Positions 1 to 13,627 of a stretch of 64,000 nucleotides of DNA are shown in pieces. The translations under genes and the position numbers were made by a program. Every line of letters begins with the position of its first letter. Position 1 is the first letter of the stretch. This DNA comes from Medicago truncatula (lineage: Eukaryota; Streptophyta; Magnoliopsida; Fabales; Fabaceae): contig NC_053047.1 of assembly GCF_003473485.1 (NCBI RefSeq), positions 40,410,972 through 40,474,971 on the forward strand, read 5' to 3'. The notes under the pieces are model-generated. The model saw only the letters and a list, made by a program, of their open reading frames with translations. It made no database searches and was not told where the DNA came from.

Positions 1-1319
1 AAGGTGAAAAAAGTAATGACATATTTCAATTAGACAATAAGTGGGCTTAGATGCAAATTGAAATCCAAAATAATGTAGTATTGATTTAAGAACACACCTC
101 CTTCATGATTTGAGTTTTGATTTTTGTTTTGATGTTGATCATGAATGATGTGTGGGGTGGGAGTATAACTCTCTTATGGTGTTAATCTTTTCATTACACA
201 ACCATAAAAAATTTCTTAAATCATATAACGTCGAAGTTGAGGATACTGTTAAAAGAAATTTGTCATTTAACTAGTATTTATGGTTTTTTTGGATATTTGT
301 AATCACAATTATTTTTACAATTTTATCTTTTGAGGGAGAGTAAGTTTATATATTCAACGTGTTATTTATCGGTGATTGAAGAAAAATATGTATAATAAAT
401 AAGGATATGTAGGTAATTAAATAATTAATATAGTCGAAAATAGAAAATATGTTGTATAAAAAAGGACTTTTTTTTTTAAAAAAAAATAGTCTTATAATTA
501 AGTACGGAGACAGTACAATTTATTTTGTGCCTAAAAGTTGGAGCAACATCAAAGAAATGAGTGTTGAAATCTCCCTCGATAAACTAATGAAGAAATATTC
601 TCTAAAAATATCCATAACCTAATGAGTTTTTGTGCCTAAAAAACTCCAAAGAAGAAATATCATCTTATACCAATAAATGAATGAGACTATATATTTTACA
701 ATTTTGGTGTAAAATGATATTCTTTTAAAATGTCAAAAAAATAGATTACTTGTCTTGCCACTTAATAATCATTATTTACAAAAACTTTTCAATTCGAATT
801 ACAACCATTTTAATACAATTATGACCTAAATTATCCCAAACCAATGCCACCTTATTGAGTGGAGATTCACATACCAAAGACATTAAAAAAAATCGATACG
901 TCGACACAAATGTAAATAAAGCCTTCTAGAGAAGATCCTTCTGGCTACAAATTTACTAAATATAACTTGGAGTATGTGGCGATCCTGTGTCATCACAAGC
1001 ACCAAACATAATTAACGAAGAATAATCAATTCTAAACGAGGTTTGCAAAATAATTCTTGACATAGGTAATTATCCCAAAGCCACGCAGGAATTTCCCCTT
1101 GAGGACGCCCAAAATATGGCATCTTGCTCCAAGGCTCAACCATATTGACCTTCACTATCAAACTTTTAACATTGTACTTCCTCAAACACCGATTAGTATT
1201 AAAACCTCACAAATCCCGATGTTATGCGTATAAGATACTAGGTCATTAGACCCGTACATAAACACTGAGTTATTAACCCTCACATATCCTCCCCCTCATC
1301 ATCCGAGGGATTTCCTTAA
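1..1319. other. Gene-free AT-rich stretch
   Basis: No open reading frame with coding character is visible on either strand. The only recognisable content is a decayed Stowaway-like MITE at about 285-516. The remainder is unassigned AT-rich sequence. Confidence 0.5.
285..516. repeat. Decayed Stowaway-like MITE
   Basis: The interior and right end resemble the better preserved element at 30258-30544. Shared blocks are an ACAATTTTATCTTTTGAG-like stretch, a GTGATTGAAGAAAAA-like stretch and a right end CTTATAATTAAGTACGGAG followed by ACAGTA. The left inverted repeat is not recognisable, so this is an old copy. Confidence 0.5.
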
Positions 1320-2690
1320 TGGTGTGAAGAAGATTTCCTTCTTAGACTTGACTGAATTTTGATGATAACAAACTTACATAACAAAAGAAGAAAAACCATG
1401 GAGGCTCAAGTTGAAGAATGAAGACAATGGGACTTAGGCTTCATAGTTATATTTTTGTAAGTATGGTCCTTATCTTTGATTTATCATTCTTAACTTATGG
1501 AACAACTTAGAATGCTCAGAAAATAATTATAAACATTTTTTCTAAGTCTCCATATGAAGCAATGCTAAAACTATGATGAAAAGAAATCACACACTCACAT
1601 TGATTTTCATATATAGTGATTTTACATTAAATTATTTTTCCATGAAAACCCATAATTTATTATGGAAATTTTTCAATATTTTTTTAGCATAAAAATATTC
1701 TTATCATACATTGAAAACTGCTAGTATTATTCTCATCATGGCCTTATCAAATTATATATGGCTTTAATGTCTATGAATAATAATATTTCAGCATATATTT
1801 TTATAGTAGAATAATTGATTGCAAATTAATTATTTTGGCTATGTAAATTGCATATAAATACAAGCTGGAGTATTGGCTTACGTGTTTTCAAAATCTACAC
1901 AGAAATGATCGTGCCATTTCACTTTGTATATTTTTTTTCCGTTGGCTAACAAGAAGAGTTAACGGCTAAATCATTAACATTACAACAGCCGTTTCTTTAA
2001 TTTAATTTGGCAACAACAATTTTCTTCTGAAAAGTAGCAATGCTTCATTAACATCTTTTTAGCCTCTATAAATTCAATTGAGAATCAAAGCAATTTAATA
2101 CACAACAACTTTTATTGTCTCAATTGACATTTTCAATATCACTTGCTTTCAAACTTTCATTCAAATTGTTTGGAAAACTTTGCCTACACTTTAACATTTA
2201 TTAGAAAGTTTTCTGAGCACTAAGTCCATTTGTTAGAGTGATATTGACAAAGATATACAGCCATACATTTGTTATTCTTCAACTACTTTGTTATAAAGTG
2301 TCTTGCCATTGTTGGTGAGAATTACTGTTTAAGATAGTGGGGGTGCTATCTTGTGATTGTTGTAAAATGTTCTTTGATTCGGGAAGATTCAAAGTCCACC
2401 AAAAGTGTTTGGTGTTTGTGTTGTAATCAAGATTCTAACAAAGATTGCTTGTAACAAAGATTCTAACATAGTGAATTCCTTCGCGGGGTGCGAAGGGAGT
2501 GGACTGACCCTAAGGTTTAGAGGGGAACCACTATAATTCTCTTGTGTCTTTTTTTCTTCCCTTATTCTTTTATTTTTCCGCATTCATACCTTCATAATAA
2601 GATTCCGGAAAAATTATCAAGAACACTAAACTTACAAAAATTAACCAATATACCGAGAAACCTAATTCACCCCCTCTAATTAAGTTACAA
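1320..2690 (+). repeat. Probable Copia-type LTR remnant (solo LTR-like)
   Basis: The left part has the TTTTGATGATAACAAAC block that I associate with legume Copia LTR starts. The right part has a GGGGTGCGAAGGGAGTGGA stretch, a GAACCACTATAA motif, a T-rich tract and AATTCACCCCCTCTAATTA near the end, a typical Copia LTR 3' region. No primer-binding site, gag or pol follows, so a solo LTR or fragment is most likely. The boundaries are approximate and the family assignment is from motif memory. Confidence 0.42.
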
Positions 2691-2980
2691 TCTGAACTTA
2701 CAAATGGGTACTATCATGGAAAGGGGTTGGGCATTTCACAAATCACATTATCACAAGTTCACACTCTCACTAATCAACAAACACATAAGTTCACATTTTC
2801 ACATATTCACACAATCACATAAAGTTTACAATGATAGAAACTTAAATTACACTAATTCATAATCACATTAGTTTCACAAAGTATACACTTGTCATATCTG
2901 TTCCCCTATAATATTCACACAAACCAACTACCACAAGTCATAACAATAACAACCGTTGTAACAACAATTCATGGCATGTT

Positions 2981-2987
<7 letters not shown>

Positions 2988-3046
<59 letters not shown>
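2988..3046. repeat. TA dinucleotide microsatellite, left half
   Basis: About 28 TA units directly abut the left end of the MITE at 3047-3233. The TA run resumes on the other side of the MITE. Confidence 0.95.
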
Positions 3047-3050
<4 letters not shown>

Positions 3051-3231
3051 TCTGCTAACCGGTGCCCCCGGGGCACTGGTTAAGCATACCATAAAAGGGA
3101 ATTATTATCATAAAAGGAAACTGTTTTTGACTTTATTATAAATTAATTACACAATTTCAATACATTAACTACTATATAATTTCCTTTTTTATATCCTTAA
3201 CCAATGCCCCGAGGGCACCGGTTTGCATTTT

Positions 3232-3233
<2 letters not shown>
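3047..3233. mobile_element. MITE inside a TA microsatellite
   Basis: A roughly 187-bp element has imperfect inverted ends of about 40 bp. The left end reads CTAACCGGTGCCCCCGGGGC and the right end, reverse-complemented, reads CAAACCGGTGCCCTCGGGGC. It is flanked by TA repeats on both sides, so a TA target duplication cannot be told from the microsatellite. It has no coding capacity. The GC-rich ends stand out from the AT-rich surroundings. Confidence 0.8.

Positions 3234-3278
<45 letters not shown>
3234..3278. repeat. TA dinucleotide microsatellite, right half
   Basis: About 22 TA units follow the right end of the MITE. Together with 2988-3046 this was probably one continuous TA tract before insertion. 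Confidence 0.95.
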
Positions 3279-3283
<5 letters not shown>

Positions 3284-4049
3284 TAACAATTTTAACAATA
3301 AATATTGACATATATGTCACTATTTTGTAAGAATTTTAGCAATTACAAAATCCAAAGAATCATGAATTTATCAATCTTGCTAAAATATGACAATTGATGC
3401 TTTAAGGGTAAGTCTCTCTTCTTGCTTTACATCTAGTATTTACAAGGGTTTTAGAATTTGTAAATAAACACTCTCAATCTAGATTCTATGTCTCTTTAAA
3501 TTTCATCAAAGAAACTCTCGTAGCATCTTACTTAATTTTCATATTTACATTTTACTCCAATGGTGGTTTTTTTCCTCTTATTTAATTGACTTTCTTTTTA
3601 GTTTAAATATAGGAGGTTGATCATTAAAATAGTTCCATAAGTTGAAAGGTCATTCAAATGGAAGACCCATAAGAAAAAGACCCTATAATTGATGCCGAAG
3701 ATTAAGCTATTAGTGAAAATCACTATCATATTTAGACGCTCTTTGAAGAATATCAGCTGCTTAGAGCAAGAATTTCTCATATAATGTAGTAAAGAATAAT
3801 CCTCCAAAAGGATACTGAATTCAGTGACCATTTTGGATTGATTCACTTCATATATTCCGTCTCTTTGAATTTCATTTTAAAAAACCTCATGTAATCATCT
3901 TAACAAACACATTTAAATAAATATAAATGATGCATATGAATACACAAATAATCATTTTGAAAGACTGAGTGGATATTTTTAAATGTTCTATTGAATAATT
4001 TAAAATTGGTAAAAATAACGAGACATATTCTACAAGTGTGCTTGTATGG

Positions 4050-4775
4050 CTCTGTTTGGTAAAAATAAGCTATAAGCTAGCTGGTAGCTGAAAAGCTAGC
4101 TGATAGCTGATAGTTTATAGCTGAAAAGCTTGCTTATTAAAAATAACGTGTTTGGTAAAATTAGTTGTTGAAGTGGCTGATAAGTATAAAATAACATAAA
4201 AGGATTTTTTTTTTTTTTTTAATATACATATAGACACACACATTTTTTTGTAATGTATTTATTTTTAATTATAGTTAAATATGTTTTTGGTCCCTATAAA
4301 TATTCAAACTTTTGGTTTTAGTATCCATAAAAAAAAAAAGTTCGACCTTTAATTCTAAAAAAAAAAAATCATTGACAATTTTGATCTCTGCTTTATGAAT
4401 CCCAAAAATACGAAAAAGGTGGAAACAAAATGTGAGCTAGAATGTATAAAATTTTACAACGTACAAAAGATTAGTTATTTTTTCCTTTAAAAAAAAAATA
4501 GGCTAGTTATTTTTTGTGTTGTGTACGGCATGTTAGTGCTCCTTAAAAAAAATACAACGTGGCATTTTTTTAAGGGAAAAATGGGGCGGTTATAAAGATG
4601 AACATGGGTAGTTGTTTAATTAAAAAAATTATTAATTTAAATTAATAGGGTTAAAGTTGGAAGAAAATATAAAAAACTACCAGCTATAAGCTAAAAAGCT
4701 ACTTAAAATAGCTTTTCAAAAAATTCTATAAGCTCATGAAAAAAGCTTGTTATCAAACACGCCACGTTTTCATCT
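4050..4775. mobile_element. Foldback/MITE with AAGCTATAAGCT-type arms
   Basis: The left arm starts at TGTTTGGTAAAAATAAGCTA and is full of AGCTATAAGCT and AGCTGATAGCT motifs. The right arm ends with AAGCTTGTTATCAAACACGC, the imperfect reverse complement. The interior at about 4276-4420 holds a piece resembling the start of another MITE family (TTAAATATGTTTTTGGTCCC, as at 41340), so insertions are probably nested. No coding capacity. Confidence 0.6.
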
Positions 4776-7700
4776 CAAAAAGATATTCCAAAAAGTTTAA
4801 TCAAGCATTTATTTATAAATTAATTTTATAACTATATAACACTAATATAAGTATTCTAAAATAAACTTTAATAATTTATAAATAAGATCTTTAAAACTTC
4901 CAATCCATACATATCTAATCAAAATCAACTCTACCTTATTTAACTGCCATTCAAAAAATAGGTAGATAATTAATGATTAGGTTTTCACAACATACATTAA
5001 ATAATTATAAGAACTTAGGAAGAATACAAAGCATTTTTGCACTTAACATATATATAATAAACAAAAATGTTAAAAGCATGTGTTTTCATCATAAATAAAA
5101 TAGAATATAACTGTCTCATAAATCATTTTTGAAACTGAACAGTTCATATTGTTCTTATGACTCATTCTTTAATCATGATTTTAAAAAGATGATTTTTTTT
5201 TTTAAGATTAAAATATGAAAAACCTTTGAATTGATTATTTAAAAATAAAAACTTTGTTTTTGAGAGTTGTTTAATGGGTTTTTTTTGGGAAGAGAGATGT
5301 TTAATATTCTTGGATTTATAATGACGACATTCTTTCTATTGATTATTATGTTGAATTTGTTAACTATGTTGGATTTGTCTCATAAGTTTATTCTTACCAC
5401 ATCCTTATAGCACGTTTGACCGCATCCTTCATTTTATTGTCCATAGTGGTTTTATCTCGGCATATATATGATGCATGTTGTGTAGCTCGCTCGTGTAAAG
5501 TAAGGAGAAATCAATTGCTCAATTGCTCGATAGAGTTAGACTATTGTCTTTTTGGTGGTTGAAATTTAAGATAGAATTAGATTATTGTACCCTTTAATGG
5601 TAGTGACTTAATTGCGTTGTTTCATTCATTTTCATTTGGTCGTGTTTTGTTGTAAAACTTTTAAGTTCCTCTTGCACATCTTGTAGTAGGGAAACCTTTT
5701 CGTGGTGTGAGTGTAGAGTAGATAGAGCAAGAAAGAATAGATATATCAACAAAAGTATGATAACACATACCTATGTATAAAATGTTTATTTAGAGGACCT
5801 ATGCATAAAATGTTGACAGATAATAGACTCTTGTTTTAAGATAGATAAAGTATACATCAACAAAAAACTTATGTACTTTAGAGCAAAAACAAAAACTTAT
5901 GTATAATATGGTTGGAAATAGATTAGGTTTAACCAATTTTTAAAGTGTACATGTGTTCTGCTCAAAGAAATTAAAAGTTTATTTTTAGGTTTGGATTTGA
6001 CCGTTTTGAAAACTTAATACGGCTTGTAAACCTACTTAAAAACCTATTCTACGATGTCTTCTTAAATAAGTTATTTAACCTAACTCAAATAAACTAGTTA
6101 GCTAATATGTCAATGAAAATAAGTTATATTTTGAGACCTAAACATGATCTTTGTTGTCAAAATTAAAAGTTAGTCAATGATTTGACTAGTAACTCTCAAC
6201 AATCATTCCATTTTTCTTCAAATAATAGCATCAAGGGAGGAATTGTCCCTCAGTTGTGAGTTTCTCAACTTCTCTAAAAAGTGTTAAGTATGACAAGAGA
6301 AATTTTTAGAATTAAAATGCTATGAAAACATAATTAAAAACTAGAAGAATAAAAAACATAAGTAAAATATGAGTGAAATAATCTGTTTGAATGATTAAGG
6401 GTCCGTTTGGTTTGAGAATTAGGAGGGGACCCCTCCCCTCCCTTCCCCTCCACAACTCTTGAACTAAATGGACCCTAAATGTGTCTAAAATGTAATGTCT
6501 GAGATTCAAATCCCGACCACCAAAAACAAAAGTGTGTCTAAAATTGAAATTTATAAATGGTTTTATAGATAAGTGTTCATAGCCTAAAATTCGATTTGCT
6601 ATGAATGGTGGTGACCTACACAAATCATGTTTTGATTATCATTATTCGGCCACACACCTTCTCTCTAATAATCATGTTCCCATTATCCATTTTTATTGGC
6701 TAAATCAACGTTAAATATCTTTAGGTGTAATAACTAATCTTTTAGAGAATCTTGTCTTTTCATGACCTCCTATTTAAATTATCAATTGATAATACATTTA
6801 AATATGTCAAAAATTGGAGGATTAAATTTGAGTTTGTCCAGAATTTGCATCTTCTCAAGTTGCAGCAGTTGAAGGTTGGACAGTGAGAAACTAGTCTGAA
6901 TTAGTTTTTGTGCCAAAGTATTCAAGAGCTTCAATAAAACATGTTGTTTCGATATGCCTTCGTGATAATATAATTCGTTGGAAATATCGCTCATATGATT
7001 TTTAGAAAAACGCTAGTCACAACAAATTACATTTTCGCGAGACATATCGAACCTTATAAATAATTCTAACTTTACCTCCACGACTCCACACCCTCCCATG
7101 ATTTCCGGAAATAGGATTTGAATATTAGACTGAATTAGTTTTACAATTCTAAGACAATAGCATCACACGTCATTTGCTATACGTTTGGGATGGTTCTCTC
7201 GCTATATCAAGCATTACGCAAATTATATAGATCAATATGCTTAAATTACATAAAAAGATTGGCAAATTTATGAATTAACACCAAGTATAAAATCTAATAT
7301 AACAACAATTGTATCTCTAAAAAAAACAATTGTAGATTCTGTTTTTGTTAAAAAAAAATTGTAAATTCTTTTATTATCTATATTTTATCTTTATCTAAGT
7401 AGATCTAAAAGTTTTTTTGAAACAAAAAAAAAAAAAAATGTAAAAGGTTTTTAAACGGCTTATAGCCTGACATATATAATTAAATGGAATTTTTTAAAAA
7501 TTATTGATTTTATCTATTAAAAAGAAAAACCTAATATAACAAGAGTTTAACATAATCTGGACCATAAATCCTTGTAGGTCGTTTTTTTAATTGTAAATAT
7601 ATTATTATATATAACTAAAAAAATGAGTACAAACATGTAGAAAATTGAGTGCAAGAAGTACTCAAGTCAATGGATGACAAAAATAAATAATCCCTTGTAC

Positions 7701-9557
7701 AGTAAAAACAAAACTGAAAGCTAAAACAAACACCGGAAAACTAACTACACTTCTATTTCTATCAGGAACACCCAACCACAATAGAACAAGAGTAAGACTA
7801 AGAACAGAACCCCTCAACCAACCAACTTTTATAGAAATCCGTCACAAGACACTATTGATATCAATACATAATGGATTCATGATCCACTTATAGAAGAAAC
7901 ATGTGTGACCATAATGTTTTCCATGTAGGTGGGATTGCCTTATTCCTTCCATATGCCTGTATCACACGTTACTAAAGCTATAAATCAAGCTAATACAAAT
8001 CATTCTCTATATCCAAATAAATGAAAAGTCATTTTATAGCCTTCGAGTTGATTTTAAGAATAGCAATTTCAAGCATTGCACATGCATGCTTTGCTAATTT
8101 TGCGAGTACTAGTCAATTTAGTGAGAAACAAGTATGATTCTAATTTCCCTTTCTTTTTTTCTTCTCACCACCCAATCTTTTTGTCATATTAGTAAATATT
8201 TTTGAGTCATTATCATACCTTCTTCTTTTTTGAATAGGCATTATTATACTATCCTATTAAAAATAAATTTAATCAATCGCTTAGGTGAGACACTTGAGTC
8301 ACATTTTCATTTCTTCAATGTGAGGCATCCTTTACAAGTGTGATTGTGAATCACATGAAATGAAACTTTTGCATGTGCAACTACATGTTTGGTTAAGTAA
8401 CTTAATTAAACATTTATTTAATATAGTATTTCAACAAGTTTAATTCAGCTTCTATTTATAAAATTTTTATAACTATGTCTACAAATATACAAATACAACC
8501 AAGTAGTTGGACTCAATTGGATAATAAACTTTAATTAAGGTTAAAGACGAATCCTTAAAAAAAAAAAACATAAGTTTTAATCCCTTAAAAAATAACTCGA
8601 GTTTGAATCCTTACCAAAACAATTATCGATCTATTTGACTTTACTTCCCAACTAACCTCTAAATTATCAAGGTCTCATTTCCCCGATAACTAAAGGGCTA
8701 ATAAAAAAAACACACACATACAAATGTAAGTCTTATAAAATAAACTTTAGTAAATTATAGATAAGATCCTTGCTTAATAATATTTGTTGATTAAAAAAAA
8801 TAAAATCAAATTCATTCCTAACTAATAACCAAGACCAATTCTACCTAGAGTCATTTTAAAAAAGTGATAACAACACACTCTTTTCTTTTAAAAAAAAAAA
8901 AAAAACACACTCTTTTTTTTGGTACAAAAAACACACACTCTTTAATACCAATTTTCTGACACACTATATATCTTGGACGGGTTAACATTTATACGAGTCT
9001 CATCAAAATTTACGAGTCACATAAAAATTTGTTAAGACCCATGCAAATTTGAACCAATCAAAGAATGTGTGTTAAAGAGCTTGTATTCTCTTGCTAAGAT
9101 TATTATCCTAGAAAGAAAAAAAAAAGTAATTAATGAATGATTTGTTTTTACCACACATATTGAAATAAAAAGAATAAGTAGTTAGAGTAAAAGTAACACA
9201 ATCTTTGTCTTTATCAATAGAATTTCAGATGTTAATCTCAATCAACAGCTCTAAACCACAATGGTAGTACTAGTTTCTGACCTGTTATATGAGTCAGTCA
9301 TTACCATACTCTTTTTATATATAAAAATTCACAAAAAGAAGAACAACATGTCACGGGACTGAAAAACTGTATTATTTGTCATGTTCCACACCATGTTTTG
9401 AATTGTCTCTTAATTGAATTTTGTTTGTTTCATCATGTCACAAACATAAACACACCACATGTGACATAATCCCTTATCTTTGTTGCTTTTAAAAGCATTG
9501 CTGCGTTTTGTTTTCATAACTTCAAGCTTTGTTGATTTCTTCCTCTAAATCAGTAAC
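4776..9557. other. Gene-free intergenic region upstream of ABIL
   Basis: About 4.8 kb of AT-rich DNA with no credible ORF or splice structure. A small inverted element lies at 6399-6477. The last few hundred bases should contain the ABIL promoter and 5' leader, but no distinctive element stands out. Confidence 0.5.
6399..6477. repeat. Short inverted-repeat element
   Basis: The ends are AGGGTCCGTTTGGTTT and the approximate complement ACTAAATGGACCCT. The middle has a G-rich tract followed by a C-rich tract (GGAGGGG and CCCCTCCC), so the whole 79 bp can fold. It is probably a small deletion derivative of a MITE. Confidence 0.5.
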
Positions 9558-12500
9558 ATGGATGTGAATTTTAAGTCACTTTCCTTTGAAAAATCAGAAG
9601 CTGAACCTGAAGTGGAAGAAAACATGCACTTTCTTAAGTCTCTTCAGGTTCATATATCTACTGTGTTATGTTCTATTTTCTTATTATGGTATTAATATTA
9701 TAGTGCTTTTTAGTGAAGTTTAATATTTTGGTAATGGTTTTTGTAGGAGTTAAGAGAATTGAGGTCTCAGCTTCACTATGCTGCAGATTATTGTGAAACA
9801 ACATTCATGGAAAGTGAAAAGAAGAGAGAGTGAGTATTTTCTATATGGCAAGAATTTATCTGTTGATTAGCTGAATTTAGCTAGCATGTTATTTTCTTTG
9901 ATCTTCATTTTTTTTTTTTATATATCTTGGTCAATTTTTCTTCTACTATTTCTTATGAACAGTTTGTTTACATTTGTGGCCTGTGAGGGGATTTACTTCA
10001 ATGTTTAAAAAAAACTGAAACGAACCGGTCAATTAAACCGGTTTAGCCGAGAACCAACCGGTTCACTAGTTGGTTTGATCTTCAGTTTGGTTGAACGAAC
10101 CAGATTGAATTGGTTTGAATCGATATCCACGGTTGGCTCAAGCGATTTTCTTTGTACTTCTTTTTATCTATTACTCTCCCCATCTCATTATAAGCATCTC
10201 AAATATGTCACTTATTATGAGACGAACGAGTTAGAAAAATTGAAGTATAATAAATAATAGTAAAATTAATTAATATTTCATCGATAATAGTAAGAGACAA
10301 ATAATATGAGACAAACAAATATTACAAATAAGATATATAAGATGAAGAAAATATTTGTTTTCAAACTTAGTTAAAATGATTGAACCAACTGAACTATGAC
10401 TCAAAAATCTAATCGAATCAATTCTAGTTTTAAAACATTGTTTTACTTGGACACCTTGAAAGCTCCATGACCTATAGCAGGACAGATTTGGACTTGAAAG
10501 CTCAATTCTCAATTTTTGTTTTGGGTCTAAAATTGTACATTTGTGTAGTGGGGACCACTCACCAATGAAGCCAGGTCACTATTGGGGGCATTGGCATATA
10601 AAACTAATTAATCTAAATCAACTTGAGTTGGATTTTCTTCGACTCTTCCATTTTTTTCAGACTCAATCAAATCTTACTTAGTCATTGGATTAATTAAATG
10701 GTTAATAAAAAATTTCTCTTGGTTATTACATTAATTCAACAATTAAGATTTGACCGAAGTACACTAAAGGTACATATCTTTCGACAAATAATCCTTAAAA
10801 AAAAAAAAAATCTTTCGACAAATAATTTAGGTGTTTAATTATTAAGGAAGAGAAGAATATAAAGAAGACTTAATTACCTTCTTGGTCCTCTAACTATTTA
10901 ATTGGTATTAGATTGGTCATCTAAGTAAAAATTGATTTATTTTGGTCCTCTAAGTTTCTCATTGTTACTACATTTGGTCCTTTCTGTTAGTTTTATTCAA
11001 ATAAACGTTAGGATTTGTGTTATGTAGGTACCTGTCCTCATGTTTCACACATACATATGAACCATAACAGTTACCAATAATATCAGTCATTATTTAATCA
11101 TAACACCTTAACAAGGCATAAGACCAAAATGATACTAATAAATAAAGTTAGAGGACCCACATAATACAAACCCTAACGTTTATTTGAATAAAACTAACAG
11201 AAAGGACTAAATGTAGAAACGGTGAGAAACTTATAGGACCGAAATAAATCAATTTTTAGTTAGAGGACCAATCCGATACCAATTAAATAGTTAGAGGACC
11301 AAAAATATAATTTAGCCTATAACAATGTTAAAGAGTCTCACATCAAATAAAAGATAGTCTAAATATGTGTTTATAAGTGGGGACAATCTTCACCTTACAA
11401 GTCAGTTTTGTAGGGTTATGTTAAGTGCAACTATAATGTTTTATCTTTTATGATTTTTAAGACGGTAGCCGAGCATCCGTAAGATCCACTGAATCAATTA
11501 AGAATCATTAGACCACCTGATAGGGTTCTGTTAGGTCTAATTGCGATTTGTAAGAAACAAGTTTCATATATTGTTGAAACTTGATGATCATAGTTGTGAG
11601 TTTACAATGTCACGTAATTTTCTTGGAATCCAAATCATCATGCTATTATAACTTTAGTGTACTTCTTTTTTAGTACACTTTCTAACTTTAGTGTAAAAGT
11701 AAGTTTGTTTGTTAGTTGGACATATTGACCCGTGACATATTGAAATTTGTACATTTTTCAGTGTGATGGATGACACAAAAGAATACATATGCAGAGCTAT
11801 GGTTACTGTAGTTGATCATCTTGGGAATGTTTCCTCTAATCTTGAAGGTCTTATTTCTCATAAAAATTCATTTTCTGATGCTGAGATACGAATTCAGTGC
11901 CTCACACAAGTTAGTGCTATTACTTGCATAAATTCACTTATATGCACAATTATATGTTATATCATTAATCCACATGTAGTATCATGTATCAGTTTGAAGG
12001 TATATTCGGTGTCCGACACAAGGTAACACCAAGGATCCCACATTCGTGTTGTGATATTGATGATCGTTCAATCAAGACCAGACAATCTGAAACTTATATG
12101 ATTTTATAACAATTTAAAATACCGAGCTTGAATAATATACATTGTTCTATCTTGATTGAACGATCATAGATTAGATTAATATTTCGATGATTATTTTAAA
12201 ATATTGATAAGGGTACTAGTATTTTAGAATATTAATAATGAAGGGGATTAGGTCGATACAACCCTACAATTTCAAGCACAAACTTGATTATTACCTCTTT
12301 AGTAACATCATTTTCATAAAATTTAAGTTTCAAATGGGAGAAAAAAATATTAACATAGTTATAGCAAATTAACAACTGTTACTAAAGATGATGCTTTTTG
12401 ACAGAGACTTTTCACATGTGACCAATATGCTGATAAGGTTGCCCTATCAAATATGCAATGGAGGGAGAAATTGCCAAGATTACATACCAGATATTTATCA

Positions 12501-13627
12501 TCACGTAATATTCCATGTCACCTTTGATTATTTTGATGCATACAACATTTATTTTTTTGCAAATCAATTGCAATGTAATGTTACTAATTCAATGCTGTTT
12601 TTCATGATCAGCTCCTATCCTTGAGAGATCAAAGAGTGACAAATTAAGGTACCTCTTGGTTCCTCAATACTCTCATGAATCTGATTATGAGCAATGTTTC
12701 ACAATATATATTTTAATGGTTTAATTACTTTTTTATCTTTTAACTTAATTTTTAAATTCAATTTGGTCCTTTAACTTTAAAAATTGTCAATTTAATCCCT
12801 TTAAGTTAACCATATTAGTAAAAGTTAGACATTTTCATCCAAATTCCCATAAAGGGTGCATCTTATGCTGATGTGACATATTATGTGTAATTACACATAA
12901 TATGTGACATGGACTTTGACCAGCGAATTGGACGAAAATAACTAATTTACTAACAGATTTAACTTTAGAGACCAAATTAACACTTTTTAGAGTAAATTAA
13001 GGGACCAACAAGGTAATTAAGTTTTTTTAATTTTCACAACCAAGAAAAACCATGCTAGATATGACATGCTAAATACATATATTTTATTTGATGCAGTAAT
13101 TCTAAAAGTGAAGTTCCTTTAAAAAAAGAAGATAAACATATACAGGGGGATTTGCCACTTTACATGTACACTCAGAATCCATGTACAACTAAGAATTTGA
13201 AGCCAGCAACTGCAACAGTTAGCAAGCATAACAATTTAGCCTTTGGTAACATATCATGTTCTTATGAAAATATAATGTTATCTTATGTTCTTCTACATAA
13301 CCATTTTTTTTAGTTGCATCTCTAACATATATTTCTTTCCATCCTAATTAAAACTATGCTAGTGATGCCTGTTCGTGACGGTTTATCAGTGTTAGCAAAA
13401 GTTTCGAATCCTGCATTTGATTTCCATGTGAGTTTTCTTCTGAAATGTCTCACTCTCCTGATTCATGCTGCATAAAGAATTTGATTTCTCTTTTAGTCAT
13501 GGATTTGTAACTGTAATGGCTTAATTATTTATTGTAGGGTACTCCAAAGGTTACGCCGCGTCATAGAAGATCCTTGCATGGAAGCGACATCTTATATCTC
13601 ATTAAGCGCTCGAAACGAAAACATTGA
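9558..13627 (+). CDS. ABIL: ABIL: ABI-like subunit of the SCAR/WAVE complex
   Basis: Eight coding exons join in frame: 9558-9647, 9747-9829, 11762-11909, 12405-12516, 12612-12648, 13097-13245, 13363-13427 and 13538-13627, giving 774 nt and 257 aa. All junctions are GT..AG, and intron 2 has the ideal donor GTGAGT. The N-terminal half carries the ABI family signature: MHFLKSLQELRELRSQLHYA (residues about 23-42), then CRAMVTVVDHLGNVSSNL and IRIQCLTQRLFTCDQYADK. The C-terminal half is basic and low in complexity, ending KRSKRKH. Plant ABILs lack the SH3 domain of animal Abi, as here. In plants the family stabilises SCAR/WAVE, which activates ARP2/3 for actin nucleation. At 257 aa it is at the short end of the family. 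Introns 2, 3 and 5 carry MITEs. A polyadenylation signal AATAAA lies at 13708. The start is the first ATG of exon 1. Paralogue assignment is not attempted. Confidence 0.9.
10870..11325. mobile_element. Long-armed foldback MITE in ABIL intron 2
   Basis: The left arm (about 10870-11035) and right arm (about 11150-11325) are inverted copies of roughly 165 bp. Shared blocks include TTGGTCCTCTAACTATTTAA, AAAATTGATTTATTT and TTTATTCAAATAAACGTTAG. It lies inside the longest ABIL intron. Non-coding and able to form a long hairpin in the pre-mRNA. Confidence 0.82.
12061..12166. mobile_element. Small MITE in ABIL intron 3
   Basis: Perfect 17-bp terminal inverted repeats: TGATCGTTCAATCAAGA at the left and TCTTGATTGAACGATCA at the right, 106 bp in total. 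The same terminal theme recurs in the larger elements at 16221-16415 and 46412-46618, so these look like one superfamily. Confidence 0.72.
12715..13030. mobile_element. MITE with central palindrome in ABIL intron 5
   Basis: Imperfect inverted arms: the left has TTGGTCCTTTAACTTTAAAA-type blocks and the right has the complementary AGAGACCAAATTAACA and AAGGGACCAA. The centre is a perfect 30-bp palindrome at 12876-12905. It lies wholly within the intron between exons 5 and 6. Confidence 0.7.

Noticed and set aside
10075-10257. 60-aa ORF inside ABIL intron 2
   Set aside because: Lies in intronic repeat-derived sequence between exons that join cleanly without it.
11763-12026. Treating the 87-aa frame from MMDDTKEYICRAM as a separate gene
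   Set aside because: It is ABIL exon 3 read on into intron 3; the exon ends at 11909.
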